Below are positions 45,184 to 54,723 of a stretch of DNA of 60,612 nt, piece by piece (position 1 is the first letter of the stretch; each line of letters opens with the position of its first letter). The stretch comes from Zwartia vadi (GTDB lineage Bacteria > Pseudomonadota > Gammaproteobacteria > Burkholderiales > Burkholderiaceae_B): assembly GCF_030410375.1 (NCBI RefSeq), contig NZ_JAUHHE010000017.1, forward strand, positions 1-60,612, given 5' to 3'. A program made the position numbers and the translations under genes. A model generated the notes under the pieces. It made no database searches and had not been told where the DNA came from. It saw only the letters and a list, made by a program, of their open reading frames with translations.

Positions 45184-46327
45184 CGAACAACCACTGCGCA
45201 TTATGCATGCCGAGGCTGCCACCAATTTTGGTGGTCAGGAGCATAGGATTTTCAAGGAAATGATCGCCATGCGAGAGGCAGGTCATACCCTTGAGGCGAT
45301 CTGCCAGCCACATGCTCAACTTGCTAAGCGTTTGAGCGAAGAGGGGTTTGTTGTTCATGCGATGAAGATGGATGGACACTTAAATTTCGTGCTGGGCGTC
45401 CTTAAGATTCGTAACATTCTTAAACAGCGACGAATAGATGTTTTAAATACGCACAGTCGACGCGATACGATTCTGGCTGCGACTGCAGGTCGTTTAGCCG
45501 GAACGCCTTTGATTGTGCGTACCCGGCATTTAGCCAACCCTGTGAACTCTTTGCTTGCCTACACTTGGCTCCCCCACTGTGTCACAACAGATAGTCAGTT
45601 TGTCCGTGAGCAGCTGATCAGGAAAGGCGTTTCACCTGAACGGGTTCAAACAATTTACACGCCTGTCTTACCGGCCCCTGCGATCGAACACTCTACGCTT
45701 CGCCAAGAGCTCGGGTTGACACACGAAGCCGTGATTGTTGGATGTGTGGCCGTGATGCGTGCGAACAAAGGGCATCGGGAGCTGATTGAGGCTATGGTAC
45801 CTTTATTTTCTTTGCGACCACATCTCCATCTGGTCCTCGTCGGTTCGGGAGAGCCAGTTTTCACTGAGGTGCGTCAGCTCGTTGATCGTTTGGGCTTGCA
45901 AGCACGCATCCATCTTTTGGGCAGACGTGATGATGTGGGCAATCTGATGGCGGGATTTGACATCTTTTGTCTGGCGACACGACTCGAGGCGAGTGGGATG
46001 GTATTCCTCGAGGCCGCCTCAGCGGGTCTGCCAGTGATTGGTACAGCCGTTGGAGGCGTCCCGGAGATGTTGGAACATGGACGGACAGGTTTTGTAGTTG
46101 CGCTCGATGATACTGAGCAGATGCGGCACACCTTGCTCACACTCATTGATGACCCAGCACTCAGGCGGCAGATGGGACAGGCGGGGTACGACCGTATCTG
46201 GAATGATGCGCGTTCCGAATTCACACCCGATGCGCTTGTTCGACGCACCGAGACCTGCTATCGCGCATGGTTGGATAAAAGGTCTGACAAGTCCAGCGGG
46301 TCCAACAGGTCTGGCGTGACATCATGA
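45170..46327 (+). CDS. Glycosyltransferase family 4, LPS core type
   Basis: A 385-residue GT-B enzyme. The N-terminal RIMHAEAATNFGGQEHRIFKEM and the C-terminal nucleotide-sugar motif (LATRLEASGMVFLEAASAGLPVIGTAVGGVPEM) are typical. The likely start is TTG at 45170, eight bases behind AGAGGA and inside the end of dnaE. A TTG at 45164 is too close to that site, and the first ATG (45203) would cut conserved residues. The C-terminus (about 372-385) is a short Ser/Arg/Gly/Asn-rich tail from an internally repetitive DNA patch. It is the first of five overlapping genes. Donor and acceptor sugars unknown. Confidence 0.88.
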   Translation: MLTSNEQPLRIMHAEAATNFGGQEHRIFKEMIAMREAGHTLEAICQPHAQLAKRLSEEGFVVHAMKMDGHLNFVLGVLKIRNILKQRRIDVLNTHSRRDTILAATAGRLAGTPLIVRTRHLANPVNSLLAYTWLPHCVTTDSQFVREQLIRKGVSPERVQTIYTPVLPAPAIEHSTLRQELGLTHEAVIVGCVAVMRANKGHRELIEAMVPLFSLRPHLHLVLVGSGEPVFTEVRQLVDRLGLQARIHLLGRRDDVGNLMAGFDIFCLATRLEASGMVFLEAASAGLPVIGTAVGGVPEMLEHGRTGFVVALDDTEQMRHTLLTLIDDPALRRQMGQAGYDRIWNDARSEFTPDALVRRTETCYRAWLDKRSDKSSGSNRSGVTS

Positions 46328-47130
46328 CTGCCGTCCTCCAGAGCATCGAGCAGGAGAAACTGCCCGTTTCGGTCATCATCATTACGAAAAATGAAGCGCG
46401 TCACATTGCTGACTGCTTGAGTTCGGTGAGTTTCGCCCAAGAAGTGATTGTTTTGGATTCAGGTAGTACGGATGGAACGGCAGAGATCGCGAGAGGATGT
46501 GGCGCCCAGGTTCACCATACAGACGACTGGCCGGGTTTTGGACCACAAAAAAATCGCGCGCTTGCGTTGACCACTCAATCCTGGATTTTATCGATCGATG
46601 CGGATGAGCGCGTATCCGAAGCACTTAAACATGAGATCATTGACACACTGGGCCACCCCTCTTGCGATGGATATTTCATACCTAGGCTCTCGGAGTTGTG
46701 CGGTCAACCTATCCGTCATAGTGGCTGGTGGCCTGATCACGTCTTGCGACTCTTTCGCAAAGAGGCGGGATCTTTTACCGATGCGCTGGTGCATGAGCGT
46801 GTCGAGATCAAGGGCCCGACTGCCAAAATGCAAGCGTGTTTATTGCACTATCCGTATGAAACGCTGGATGCTTTAATTCAAAAAATGAATCGCTATTCCA
46901 GCGATGCGGCGCAAATGATGTTCATGCGCGGAAAGCGGGCAGGTGTTGCGAGCATGATTGGCCATAGTCTCTGGACGTTCGTGCGCATTTACATCCTGCG
47001 AAAGGGCTTCCTGGATGGTCGTTACGGTTTTGTTTTAGCCGTGACTGCTTCAGCAGGTAGTTTTTTTCGTTATTCGAAACTGATGATGTTGAACCGTTCC
47101 AAAAGGCGGGCAACGGACAAATCCGAATGA
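46324..47130 (+). CDS. Glycosyltransferase family 2 (WaaE/KdtX-like)
   Basis: A 268-residue GT-A enzyme. VSVIIITKNEARHIADCL opens the nucleotide-binding half, LDSGSTDGTAEIA and SIDADERVSEAL give the metal-binding Asp pair, and the following part resembles LPS-core beta-1,4-glucosyltransferases such as WaaE. It has a hydrophobic C-terminal segment near residues 215-250. It overlaps the previous and next genes by ATGA each time, so the three are coupled. The glucose assignment is only by similarity. Confidence 0.87.
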   Translation: MTAVLQSIEQEKLPVSVIIITKNEARHIADCLSSVSFAQEVIVLDSGSTDGTAEIARGCGAQVHHTDDWPGFGPQKNRALALTTQSWILSIDADERVSEALKHEIIDTLGHPSCDGYFIPRLSELCGQPIRHSGWWPDHVLRLFRKEAGSFTDALVHERVEIKGPTAKMQACLLHYPYETLDALIQKMNRYSSDAAQMMFMRGKRAGVASMIGHSLWTFVRIYILRKGFLDGRYGFVLAVTASAGSFFRYSKLMMLNRSKRRATDKSE

Positions 47131-48242
47131 AGATTCTTTATACCAATTTTCATGGTGGTAACGGCGGCGGGCATGTGACGTATATCGTCAACTTGCTACG
47201 CGGTTTGTCTCGTGATCACAGTTTGACAGTCGCCTGCCCGGAGACCAGCAGGCTTTTCAGATTGGCGAGTGAAGTGCCTGGGGTAAGGGTTGTTGCGATG
47301 TCCTTCACAACCCGACCATCTTCATGGTTTGGTGCGCGCACCCGACTCCGGGCATTGCTGCAGACAGAGCACTTCGATATTGTCCATGTCAATGGTTCGG
47401 CTGACCATAAGCAGGTCATGCTGGCTTTACTTGGGTTGGGCACTGCACGGCCAAGTGTGGTGTTTACCAAACATAATGATCACCCTTTAAAGAGTTTCGG
47501 TCACCGGTTGCGCGCAAAGCTTGCAACCGATCATGTGATCGCTGTCAGCGACTATGTGCGCAAACATGTTTGCGCCTCTGTGTATCGGGATTGTGAGGTG
47601 ACGACGATTCGTCACGGGATTGATACGAATTATTTTGTCCCGGTCTCAGTCAATGAAAAACTTTCTCTACGGGAAAAATATTTTGACGAGACTGTGCGGG
47701 ATAAAATCGTGCTTGGCAGTGCTGGCGGGACTGATCTAGAAAAAGGTTGGTTGGACTTGGTGAGCGCGTTGGCAAGCTTGCCCACTGATCTACGCTCTCG
47801 TTTTCATATTGTTGTTGCAGGCGATCCACCCAAGCCACAGTTGATGGATGAAGTCATCAAATTGGGGATGGCCTCGCAGATCAGTTTCCCAGGGCTGATT
47901 GACGATATTCGACCGTTGCTTGCAGCATGCGATGTTGGATTTGTTCTGTCCTACCAAGAGGCTCTATCCTTTGCTTGTAGAGAGTTGATGGCGCTTGGCT
48001 TGCCTGTGCTTGTGACCAGAGTCGGCGGGCTACCTGAAAATTTGATAGAGGGTCAGCACGGCTGGATTGTTGAGGTGCGGGATGTCACGGGTATTGCGCA
48101 GGTACTGCGTAAAATTGTCGATCAGCCAACGCTATTGAAGCAGTTGGGCGCGGCGGCAAGAGCCCACGCCGAGCAATGGTTCAATCTTTCAGATTTTTCT
48201 GCGCAGACATTGCGTGTATATCAGCATTGCAGGGGTATTTGA
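47127..48242 (+). CDS. Glycosyltransferase family 4
   Basis: A 371-residue GT-B enzyme with MKILYTNFHGGNGGGHVTYIVNLLRGL at its start and a C-terminal donor-binding segment (FVLSYQEALSFACRELMALGLPVLVTRVGGLPEN). The E-x7-E arrangement of retaining GT4 enzymes is present in that segment. It lies third in the overlapping envelope-sugar operon, with the deacetylase following at a 4-bp gap. Specificity cannot be read from sequence. Confidence 0.86.
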   Translation: MKILYTNFHGGNGGGHVTYIVNLLRGLSRDHSLTVACPETSRLFRLASEVPGVRVVAMSFTTRPSSWFGARTRLRALLQTEHFDIVHVNGSADHKQVMLALLGLGTARPSVVFTKHNDHPLKSFGHRLRAKLATDHVIAVSDYVRKHVCASVYRDCEVTTIRHGIDTNYFVPVSVNEKLSLREKYFDETVRDKIVLGSAGGTDLEKGWLDLVSALASLPTDLRSRFHIVVAGDPPKPQLMDEVIKLGMASQISFPGLIDDIRPLLAACDVGFVLSYQEALSFACRELMALGLPVLVTRVGGLPENLIEGQHGWIVEVRDVTGIAQVLRKIVDQPTLLKQLGAAARAHAEQWFNLSDFSAQTLRVYQHCRGI

Positions 48243-48246
48243 GGCG

Positions 48247-48975
48247 ATGAGCAATTCCATTCCGATTCTGATGTACCACCAAATAGATATACCGGCACCT
48301 CGCGGCACCCAATTTCGAGGTCTGACGGTTCATCCTAAAAGTTTTGCCAGACAAATGCGCTGGATGCACAGACTCGGATATCGCGGGTTGAGTATGCGTG
48401 ACCTTATGCCATATCTAAAGGGGGAACGAACCGGCAAGGTGTTTGGCGTGACCTTTGATGATGGATTTCGTAACGTTTTTGTGAATGCTTTGCCCGTTTT
48501 ATCTGAGCTGGGCTTTACCTCGACAAATTATCTTGTTGCGAATCAGTTCGATGGCGGAAATATTTGGGATGCGCATAACAATGTCCCTTTCTCGCCTTTG
48601 ATGAGCAAAGACGAAGCAAGAGCCTGGGTACAGGCTGGTCAAGAGGTCGGGTCTCACACACTGGATCACGTTCATTTGCCTGAACTCAATTCCGAAGTCG
48701 CGCGGCAACAGATTTTTCAGTCTCGCCAAATTCTTTCCGAGACTGTTGCTCAGGACGTTACGGCTTTTTGCTATCCATATGGTCATTTCAAGCCAGAGCA
48801 TGCCGCGATGGCTGCAGAGGCGGGGTACCAAAATGCCACCACGACAAAAAGAGGGTTGGCTGGACCCCAAGACGGTCCCTTTTTGCTTCCGCGGGTGGGA
48901 ATTTGGCGCAGTACCCATTTGCTGAGATTTTTTCAAAAATGTTTGACTGGCCACGAGGACCGTCGCCGTGGCTGA
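48247..48975 (+). CDS. Polysaccharide deacetylase (NodB-homology, CE4)
   Basis: A 242-residue carbohydrate esterase of family 4. The catalytic motif TFDDGFRN gives the Asp pair, SHTLDHVHL the two metal-ligand His residues, and FCYPYGHF the third conserved block. No signal peptide is seen, so it probably acts in the cytoplasm on a nascent sugar or at the membrane. The ATG at 48247 is likelier than the in-frame one at 48214, which lies within the preceding gene. Position among glycosyltransferases suggests it removes an acetyl group from a core hexosamine; a similar set has been described in Bordetella LPS-core synthesis. Confidence 0.87.
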   Translation: MSNSIPILMYHQIDIPAPRGTQFRGLTVHPKSFARQMRWMHRLGYRGLSMRDLMPYLKGERTGKVFGVTFDDGFRNVFVNALPVLSELGFTSTNYLVANQFDGGNIWDAHNNVPFSPLMSKDEARAWVQAGQEVGSHTLDHVHLPELNSEVARQQIFQSRQILSETVAQDVTAFCYPYGHFKPEHAAMAAEAGYQNATTTKRGLAGPQDGPFLLPRVGIWRSTHLLRFFQKCLTGHEDRRRG

Positions 48976-50155
48976 GCGTTTGCGCATTGCGCTGATCACT
49001 GAGCGCTTTGGTCGCAAATTTGGTGGAGCGGAGGCTTACGCCGTTCAATTGTTTGAAAAAATTTCACTGAATCACGACGTTACCGTCATTGCGAGGGAGT
49101 TTGATCACTCCCTGTCGATCAAGGAAATGCTCGTGCCGCGTTTGAATGGCTGGCCTGGTTGGATACGTGCTTTGCACTTTGCCTACTGGGCGCGTAAATT
49201 TTCTTATCCTAAAAGTCAGTCTAGAACAGACATAGGCTTTGACGTCGTGCATACCCATGCGATGGGACCTGCGGGTGACATTCATGTCGTGCATGTCGTA
49301 CCAGTAAAGTTTAGACGTTTTTGCCTTCAGCCCCGCTGGCGAGGTCTGCTGGGCTGTTTGCAACCCCGCAATCTTGCTTACTTGTGGCTGGAGGCTCAAT
49401 CCGTTCGCTCTGGTCGCTCCGGTTCTGGCAGGCGTGTTGTCGCGGTCTCCCCAAGCGTGGAGGCTCAGCTGTATCAGGCCTATCCTGCATTAAAAAAAGT
49501 TGAAATGATTCCACCTGGTGCAAATACTGTGCCAATGGATCAATGCGTGCGTGGGCAGATGCGAGAAAAATTCTGTTGGGGAGAACGGGATGTGGTCTGT
49601 TTACTTGTTGCCCGGAATCCAATGAGAAAAGGTTTGGCCTCGACCCTTGAATCCTTTATCAGACTGCCGCATCACTTCAAGCTTCTTGTTGTCGGGGCCG
49701 ACGCAGAGGCCCGCGCTTATCTATCCGCTCGTCATCCTGAGCTTGTCGAGCGAGTGAGCTTGGTGGACCCTGTCGCGGAAGTATCCCCCTATTTTTTGAG
49801 TGCGGATATTTATGTTCATCCAACGCTGCGCGACAGCTTTGGTATGGCTCCCCTGGAGGCCATGGCACACGGAATACCGGTTGTGCTCAGCGCAAAGCAG
49901 TATTGCGGTTTTGCGGATTTTTTACAGCATCAGTACGATGCGTGGATTCTTGATGATCCCAAGGATGTTCAGTCTTTGGCGCAGGCTATTCTTGCTCTTG
50001 CTCCGGGTGAGCGTCTGCGCGATGAGATTGTGCGCCAGAGTCAGCGCGTGGTTGAGCGATTTTCCTGGGACGCTGTGGCCAAAAATTATGAACACCTTTA
50101 TCACACGGTGCGTGCCGAGCGAGAGCTTCTTCACAGCCAGCCGCGTACCCAATAA
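48968..50155 (+). CDS. Glycosyltransferase family 4
   Basis: A 395-residue GT-B enzyme. RIALITERFGRKFGGAEAYAVQLFEKI is the WaaG-like acceptor-side start, and YVHPTLRDSFGMAPLEAMAHGIPVVLS is the donor-side motif. It begins at GTG, eight bases inside the deacetylase gene. It is last of the five-gene run starting inside dnaE. Its 3' end overlaps the convergent ydcF-like gene by 25 bp. LPS-core hexose transfer is a reasonable guess. Confidence 0.86.
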   Translation: MAERLRIALITERFGRKFGGAEAYAVQLFEKISLNHDVTVIAREFDHSLSIKEMLVPRLNGWPGWIRALHFAYWARKFSYPKSQSRTDIGFDVVHTHAMGPAGDIHVVHVVPVKFRRFCLQPRWRGLLGCLQPRNLAYLWLEAQSVRSGRSGSGRRVVAVSPSVEAQLYQAYPALKKVEMIPPGANTVPMDQCVRGQMREKFCWGERDVVCLLVARNPMRKGLASTLESFIRLPHHFKLLVVGADAEARAYLSARHPELVERVSLVDPVAEVSPYFLSADIYVHPTLRDSFGMAPLEAMAHGIPVVLSAKQYCGFADFLQHQYDAWILDDPKDVQSLAQAILALAPGERLRDEIVRQSQRVVERFSWDAVAKNYEHLYHTVRAERELLHSQPRTQ

Positions 50156-50898
50156 CCGAATAGACCTAAATACTCTTTGATGATGGTGCGGCTGGCACTC
50201 AAACTTCTTGTGTGCGGCCACCAGAGATCAGGCGCATCCTTAGTAGGCAACACAATCTGAGGCGCACCACCTGCCGCAGTAACTTGGATGCCGCGTTTTT
50301 CCAGACTGCCTAGTGCCCGTGGCATATGAAGAGCCGAAGTCACAAGCAGCGCACTTTTGAGTTTTTGGCTGCGCATCATGATGTCGCTAAAACGAGCATT
50401 TTCATAGGTGTTGCGACTTTCGTTTTCCAAAATGAGCGCCGAGTCTGGTATGCCCCGCTGACGTAACAGGCGTGCCATGATCTGTGCTTCACTGACTTTA
50501 CCCTCAAGAGCACTCCCGGAAAGTAGAATGCGCGGCGCACGTCCTGCCAAGTAAAGAGCTTCAGCCCGATCAATGCGATCGACGGCGGTCGACCGGTTAT
50601 ATGGTTCAAACCAATTAGCCCGGTTGGCCTGGGTATTGCCTCCAAACACAATGATGACATCTGCGCGGGGCAATTCTTTTGCTTGTTTATAAGCGTATTT
50701 GGACTCGAGTAGTCCCCCCAAGTAGAGGGAGGTGGCAGGAAGTGACCAAGCAAACACCCAGCCCAATCCAAAGATCGTCAAGACAATCGCTGTGACCCTT
50801 AGTCTAAGAGAAACCATGACTAGGGCCAGTGCCAACAAGACGAGGCACAGCCCGGGTGGGTAAAGCAGAAGATTGGAAAAAGGGATGGAGGAAAGCAA
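50131..50898 (-). CDS. YdcF/ElyC-family (DUF218) membrane protein
   Basis: A 255-residue protein with two N-terminal helices (LLLYPPGLCLVLLALALVMVSL and a second near 35-55) and a DUF218 domain from VIIVFGGNTQANRANWF. The signatures IDRAEALYLAGRAPRILLSG and ESRNTYENARFS match ElyC/YdcF, with LVTSALHMPRAL near the end. ElyC in E. coli affects peptidoglycan and enterobacterial common antigen at low temperature. It is convergent to the last GT4 gene with a 25-bp overlap and lies 44 bp after the GT9 gene on the same strand. Confidence 0.87.
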   Translation of the reverse strand: MLSSIPFSNLLLYPPGLCLVLLALALVMVSLRLRVTAIVLTIFGLGWVFAWSLPATSLYLGGLLESKYAYKQAKELPRADVIIVFGGNTQANRANWFEPYNRSTAVDRIDRAEALYLAGRAPRILLSGSALEGKVSEAQIMARLLRQRGIPDSALILENESRNTYENARFSDIMMRSQKLKSALLVTSALHMPRALGSLEKRGIQVTAAGGAPQIVLPTKDAPDLWWPHTRSLSASRTIIKEYLGLFGYWVRGWL

Positions 50899-50942
50899 TG
50901 TTTATATTTGGCCTGTAAGCTTCACATACTTGTTATTAGACT

Positions 50943-51929
50943 CTAAGCATTAGACATTAACAATTGCTGCACCCGTGTGACAACCTCTCCGGCAGTCGGC
51001 CATTGTCCGTTTATTCCCATATTGCAACTGTTTTGACTCCAGGGACCTGTGCGGGAAGCATCCGTGACACCAAAAAGCGTGACTTGTTTCGCACCGGCTG
51101 CAGCGCATAAGTGCGCCACGCCCGAGTCGTTACAAATGACAAGTTTTGCCATGCGCGTCAGCGCGCAGAATGCACCGAGATCGAGGGGGCGGATCAAATC
51201 CACAGTCGGCGCTGCGCGGTTGGCAGCCACTTGTTCTGACTGGGGTGGGCACATGGCGACTTTGACACGATTATTTTGCAAGACGCGTGCAAGGGCATCA
51301 AAGTGCGGCCAGACTTTTTTTTGACCGCGGTGCTGACCGGTCGCAGTGGGAGCTATCAGAACAAAGTCCCCAGCTTTGAATCCGGCTTCACGCAAGGCAG
51401 CTGCAGCGGCCTGTTTGTGCTCATTGGTAATGGGAAGCGACAGAGTATGTGCGAGACAGGCGTCTTCTGTATCTTTCCCCCAGCTTTTTAGCGCGCGTTG
51501 TGTGAGCGCGTACCAAGCTTGAACGGCATGCAAGGGTTCGGCAGGCTTGTTAAACGCCCATTTGAGGAGAAAGGATCGTCCATCATCGCGCCAGCCTGCG
51601 CTTTGGATGCCCGCCAGCCGAAAAGTCAGTGCGCTCGACAGTGAATCTGGCATCAGTAAGCCCACCTGATGTGCAGGATGCTGCTTTCGCCATTGGCGCA
51701 ATGCACGGACATTATTTTTGATCGAATCGGTCATTTCGATAAATCCTTCGACCTTAATCCCTGTCAACAAGGATCGCGCCCAGCCTTTTGCGCAAATCAC
51801 ATAGGAATAACCTGATTGACTGAGTAATTCCAGCGCGGGCAGGCACATACACACATCCCCAATCCAGTTCGGGAGCCGAATAAATATAGGGGCAGGGCGG
51901 TTTGTTACGTCTTGCGCATTCATTTTCAT
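50943..51929 (-). CDS. Glycosyltransferase family 9 (heptosyltransferase-like)
   Basis: A 328-residue inverting GT-B enzyme of the heptosyltransferase family (WaaC/WaaF-like). Conserved points: RLPNWIGDVCMCLPALELL, with the catalytic Asp, at the start, and LICNDSGVAHLCAAAGAKQVTLFGVTDASRTGPW at the nucleotide-sugar site. It is likely co-transcribed with ydcF. In LPS operons it would add heptose to Kdo or to the first heptose, but which one is unknown. Start codons ATG at 51929 or 51923 are equivalent in practice. Confidence 0.88.
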   Translation of the reverse strand: MKMNAQDVTNRPAPIFIRLPNWIGDVCMCLPALELLSQSGYSYVICAKGWARSLLTGIKVEGFIEMTDSIKNNVRALRQWRKQHPAHQVGLLMPDSLSSALTFRLAGIQSAGWRDDGRSFLLKWAFNKPAEPLHAVQAWYALTQRALKSWGKDTEDACLAHTLSLPITNEHKQAAAAALREAGFKAGDFVLIAPTATGQHRGQKKVWPHFDALARVLQNNRVKVAMCPPQSEQVAANRAAPTVDLIRPLDLGAFCALTRMAKLVICNDSGVAHLCAAAGAKQVTLFGVTDASRTGPWSQNSCNMGINGQWPTAGEVVTRVQQLLMSNA

Positions 51930-52021
51930 CGTAGTGGCGAGAGGTTGAGACAGGTCTGATGCTTACTTCGGTTCGCTCAGGCGAGTAAAATCATCTAATT
52001 ATTCGATTTTAGAGCCACATT

Positions 52022-53797
52022 TTGACTTCACCCGTCACCACAGCAGCTGACTCTTCTCAAGCGCTAAGAAAAAATCTATGGACGCGTATATATAGTCGTG
52101 TCGGTACCTACTGGAAAGGCTTGGCACTCGCGGTTCTGTTTATGGCGGGGGCGGCCGCTACCCAGCCAACGCTTGCCGTCGCCATGAAACCGTTGCTGGA
52201 TGAAGGTTTTTCGGGAGCTAAACCTGAATATGTCTGGCAAGTACCCTTAGCAATCATCGCGCTGATCTTCTTGCGCGGACTCTGTAATTTTTTTAGCGAT
52301 TATTTGCTTGCCTGGGTCGCGAATAATGTCTTGCTGGGTGTCAGGCGAGACATGTTCGAAAAGCTGTTGACTATGCCCGACAGTGATTTTAAAAAAGGCG
52401 ACACGGGTCGCTTATTAAACCGCTTCACTGTTGATGCCGGTAATGTCACGAGCTATGCCACAGAGGTCTTGACGGTCATTGTGCGGGAAACACTAGTCGT
52501 GTTGGCAATGATTGCCGTGCTCCTTTACATGTCCTGGGAGCTGACGCTGATTATTTTGGTCACGATGCCAATTTCAGTGTTGATTTCACGCTCTTTTATT
52601 GCCCGCATGCGACGGATCAATCAAGATACCGTCAATATGAATGCCGAGCTGACCCGTGTGGTGAGCGAGGGGATTGATGGGCAGCGTGTCGTCAAACTGT
52701 TCGATGGTTACGCCTTTGAGCGCAGCCGTTTTTCCTATGTGAGTGGTCGCTTGAGACGTTTTGATATGCGCGCGGCGACTTCAGATGCCGCGATGACGCC
52801 CATCACACAGGTGATTACTGCCATCGCAGTCGCTGCCGTGATCGCGGTGGCGTTGAATCAGGCCAATTCAGGCACCCTGACCGTGGGCAGTTTCGCGGCC
52901 TTCATGGCCGCCCTCGCTCAGATCTTTGATCCCATCAAGCGCTTGACCAAGGTGGCCGGACGGATGCAAAAAATGCTTGTTGCAGCCGAAAGCGTCTTCA
53001 CATTGGTTGACCAGCCTTCTGAACCGGAGACAGGTACGGGGCATTTTGATGCGAGAGCAAAGGGTAAAGTTGAATTTCGTCACGTATCCCACCGGTTTGC
53101 CGATGCACAAACGGATACCCTGTCGGATGTCACGATTACTGCAGAGCCTGGACAAACTGTTGCCTTGGTTGGGCGCTCGGGCAGCGGCAAGACTACGTTG
53201 GTTAACATGCTGCCAAGATTTGTTTCACCCTCCAGTGGAGAGGTCTTGATTGATGGTCGTGATATCTCGACTTTGAATCTGAGGTCTTTGCGCGAACAAT
53301 TGTCGCTGGTGAGTCAGGATGTCGTATTGTTTGACGATACGATTGCGGTCAACGTTGGGTACGGTGCGCTTCACGATGCGTCTGAAGCGGAGGTGCGGGC
53401 CGCCCTTGCCGCAGCGAACCTGCTCGAGTTTGTTGAGTCATTACCTTTAGGGTTGCAGACGCCTGTCGGAGAGAATGCCACCCGGCTGTCTGGCGGACAG
53501 CGGCAACGTTTGGCGATCGCCCGCGCTTTGATTAAAAATGCGCCGATCCTGATTCTTGACGAAGCGACTTCGGCCCTGGACAATGAGTCTGAACGCCAAG
53601 TCCAGGCCTCTCTTGAGACCTTAATGAAGGGCAGAACCACACTGGTGATTGCCCATCGTCTGTCGACCGTTCAAAATGCTGACAAGATCGTAGTGATGGA
53701 TCACGGTAAAGTAGTCGAACAAGGGTCGCACGTCGAACTGTTGGCGCGCGCAGGTGCTTATGCCGCCCTGTACCAGATGCAGTTTCGAGAAGAGTAA
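52022..53797 (+). CDS. msbA: Lipid A export ATP-binding/permease protein MsbA
   Basis: A 591-residue half-transporter that flips core-lipid A across the inner membrane. The N-terminal six-helix domain (about 30-320) is followed by the nucleotide-binding domain with Walker A GRSGSGKTT (about 383), Q-loop, signature LSGGQRQRLAIARAL (about 489) and Walker B ILILDEATSALD (about 509). Translation appears to start at TTG, as no earlier ATG fits. It is divergent from the GT9 gene and close to the LPS glycosyltransferases, consistent with lipid A transport. No lpxK follows, unlike in E. coli. Confidence 0.92.
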   Translation: MTSPVTTAADSSQALRKNLWTRIYSRVGTYWKGLALAVLFMAGAAATQPTLAVAMKPLLDEGFSGAKPEYVWQVPLAIIALIFLRGLCNFFSDYLLAWVANNVLLGVRRDMFEKLLTMPDSDFKKGDTGRLLNRFTVDAGNVTSYATEVLTVIVRETLVVLAMIAVLLYMSWELTLIILVTMPISVLISRSFIARMRRINQDTVNMNAELTRVVSEGIDGQRVVKLFDGYAFERSRFSYVSGRLRRFDMRAATSDAAMTPITQVITAIAVAAVIAVALNQANSGTLTVGSFAAFMAALAQIFDPIKRLTKVAGRMQKMLVAAESVFTLVDQPSEPETGTGHFDARAKGKVEFRHVSHRFADAQTDTLSDVTITAEPGQTVALVGRSGSGKTTLVNMLPRFVSPSSGEVLIDGRDISTLNLRSLREQLSLVSQDVVLFDDTIAVNVGYGALHDASEAEVRAALAAANLLEFVESLPLGLQTPVGENATRLSGGQRQRLAIARALIKNAPILILDEATSALDNESERQVQASLETLMKGRTTLVIAHRLSTVQNADKIVVMDHGKVVEQGSHVELLARAGAYAALYQMQFREE

Positions 53798-53808
53798 AAA
53801 GGCTATCT

Positions 53809-54672
53809 ATGTCGCAGAGCTCCCGCACGTTATCCCAACAACTTGCCGAAGCGGCGCTCAAGCGATTCGGGGAGACCACCCGCTGGCCGGATAAAATTCC
53901 TGATGATTTACCGGGTGGCGATGAGCTTCTGAGAATGCTTGCCCACAGTTCGCACCGCAAGTGGACTCAGCGGGAGGTCTCGCAGGATTTGCTGGATGTT
54001 TTGTTTGCGTGCGCGCTTTCCGCACCTTCCAAGTCCGATTTGCAGCAAGCCGACATTGTCCATGTTGCTGACCGTGCTTTGATCAAAGCTGTAGCGGATG
54101 ACATACCCGATATGCCGTGGATCAATGACGCGCCAGTGTTTTTAGTGTTTTGTGGAAACAATCGTCGCGTCAGGCAAATTGGACAGTGGCGAGGGAAACC
54201 TTTCGTCAATGAACACCTTGACCACTTCATGAACGCCGCCGTTGATGCAGGAATCGTTCTCGCCCAATTCATTCGAGCGGCCGAGGCGGTTGGTTTGGTA
54301 ACCGTTCCCGTGAGCGCTATTCGCAACCATCCTGAAAAAACAAGTGAGCTGCTTGGACTACCTGATGCGGTGTTTCCTGTGGCGGGTTTGTGCGTGGGGT
54401 ATCCTCAAGAGCAGGGCCGAATCATGCCTCGACTGCCCTTGTCTGTGACCACGCATCGAAATCGATTTGATGAAGCGGGACTGAAAGAGCAAATCGATGC
54501 CTATGATCAGCGGCGTCATGCGCTATTTCCGCTCAGACGACAGCGCTACGCGAATCTATATCCGGATGCGGATTTTAATGGCTGGTCTGAAGACAAGGCC
54601 CGTCATTACTCGGTTCCGGAGCGTGCCGATTTTGGTGCATTTATCCGAAACAAGAAATTCAGTTTGAAGTAA
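53809..54672 (+). CDS. Nitroreductase-family flavoprotein
   Basis: A 287-residue FMN oxidoreductase. HRKWTQREVSQDLLDVLFACALSAPSKSDLQQ holds the FMN-phosphate binding start, and VDAGIVLAQFIRAAEAVGLVTVPVSAIRNH is the typical central helix. The C-terminus with VAGLCVGYPQEQGRIMPRLP closes the active site. NAD(P)H-dependent reduction of quinones or nitro compounds is expected for the family, but the natural substrate is unknown. It is 11 bp after msbA, so possibly co-transcribed with it, though functionally unrelated. Confidence 0.86.
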   Translation: MSQSSRTLSQQLAEAALKRFGETTRWPDKIPDDLPGGDELLRMLAHSSHRKWTQREVSQDLLDVLFACALSAPSKSDLQQADIVHVADRALIKAVADDIPDMPWINDAPVFLVFCGNNRRVRQIGQWRGKPFVNEHLDHFMNAAVDAGIVLAQFIRAAEAVGLVTVPVSAIRNHPEKTSELLGLPDAVFPVAGLCVGYPQEQGRIMPRLPLSVTTHRNRFDEAGLKEQIDAYDQRRHALFPLRRQRYANLYPDADFNGWSEDKARHYSVPERADFGAFIRNKKFSLK

Positions 54673-54723
54673 ATTTGATCGAAAAATTTGACAATAAAAA
54701 TTCAACCAATACGGGACAAAACC

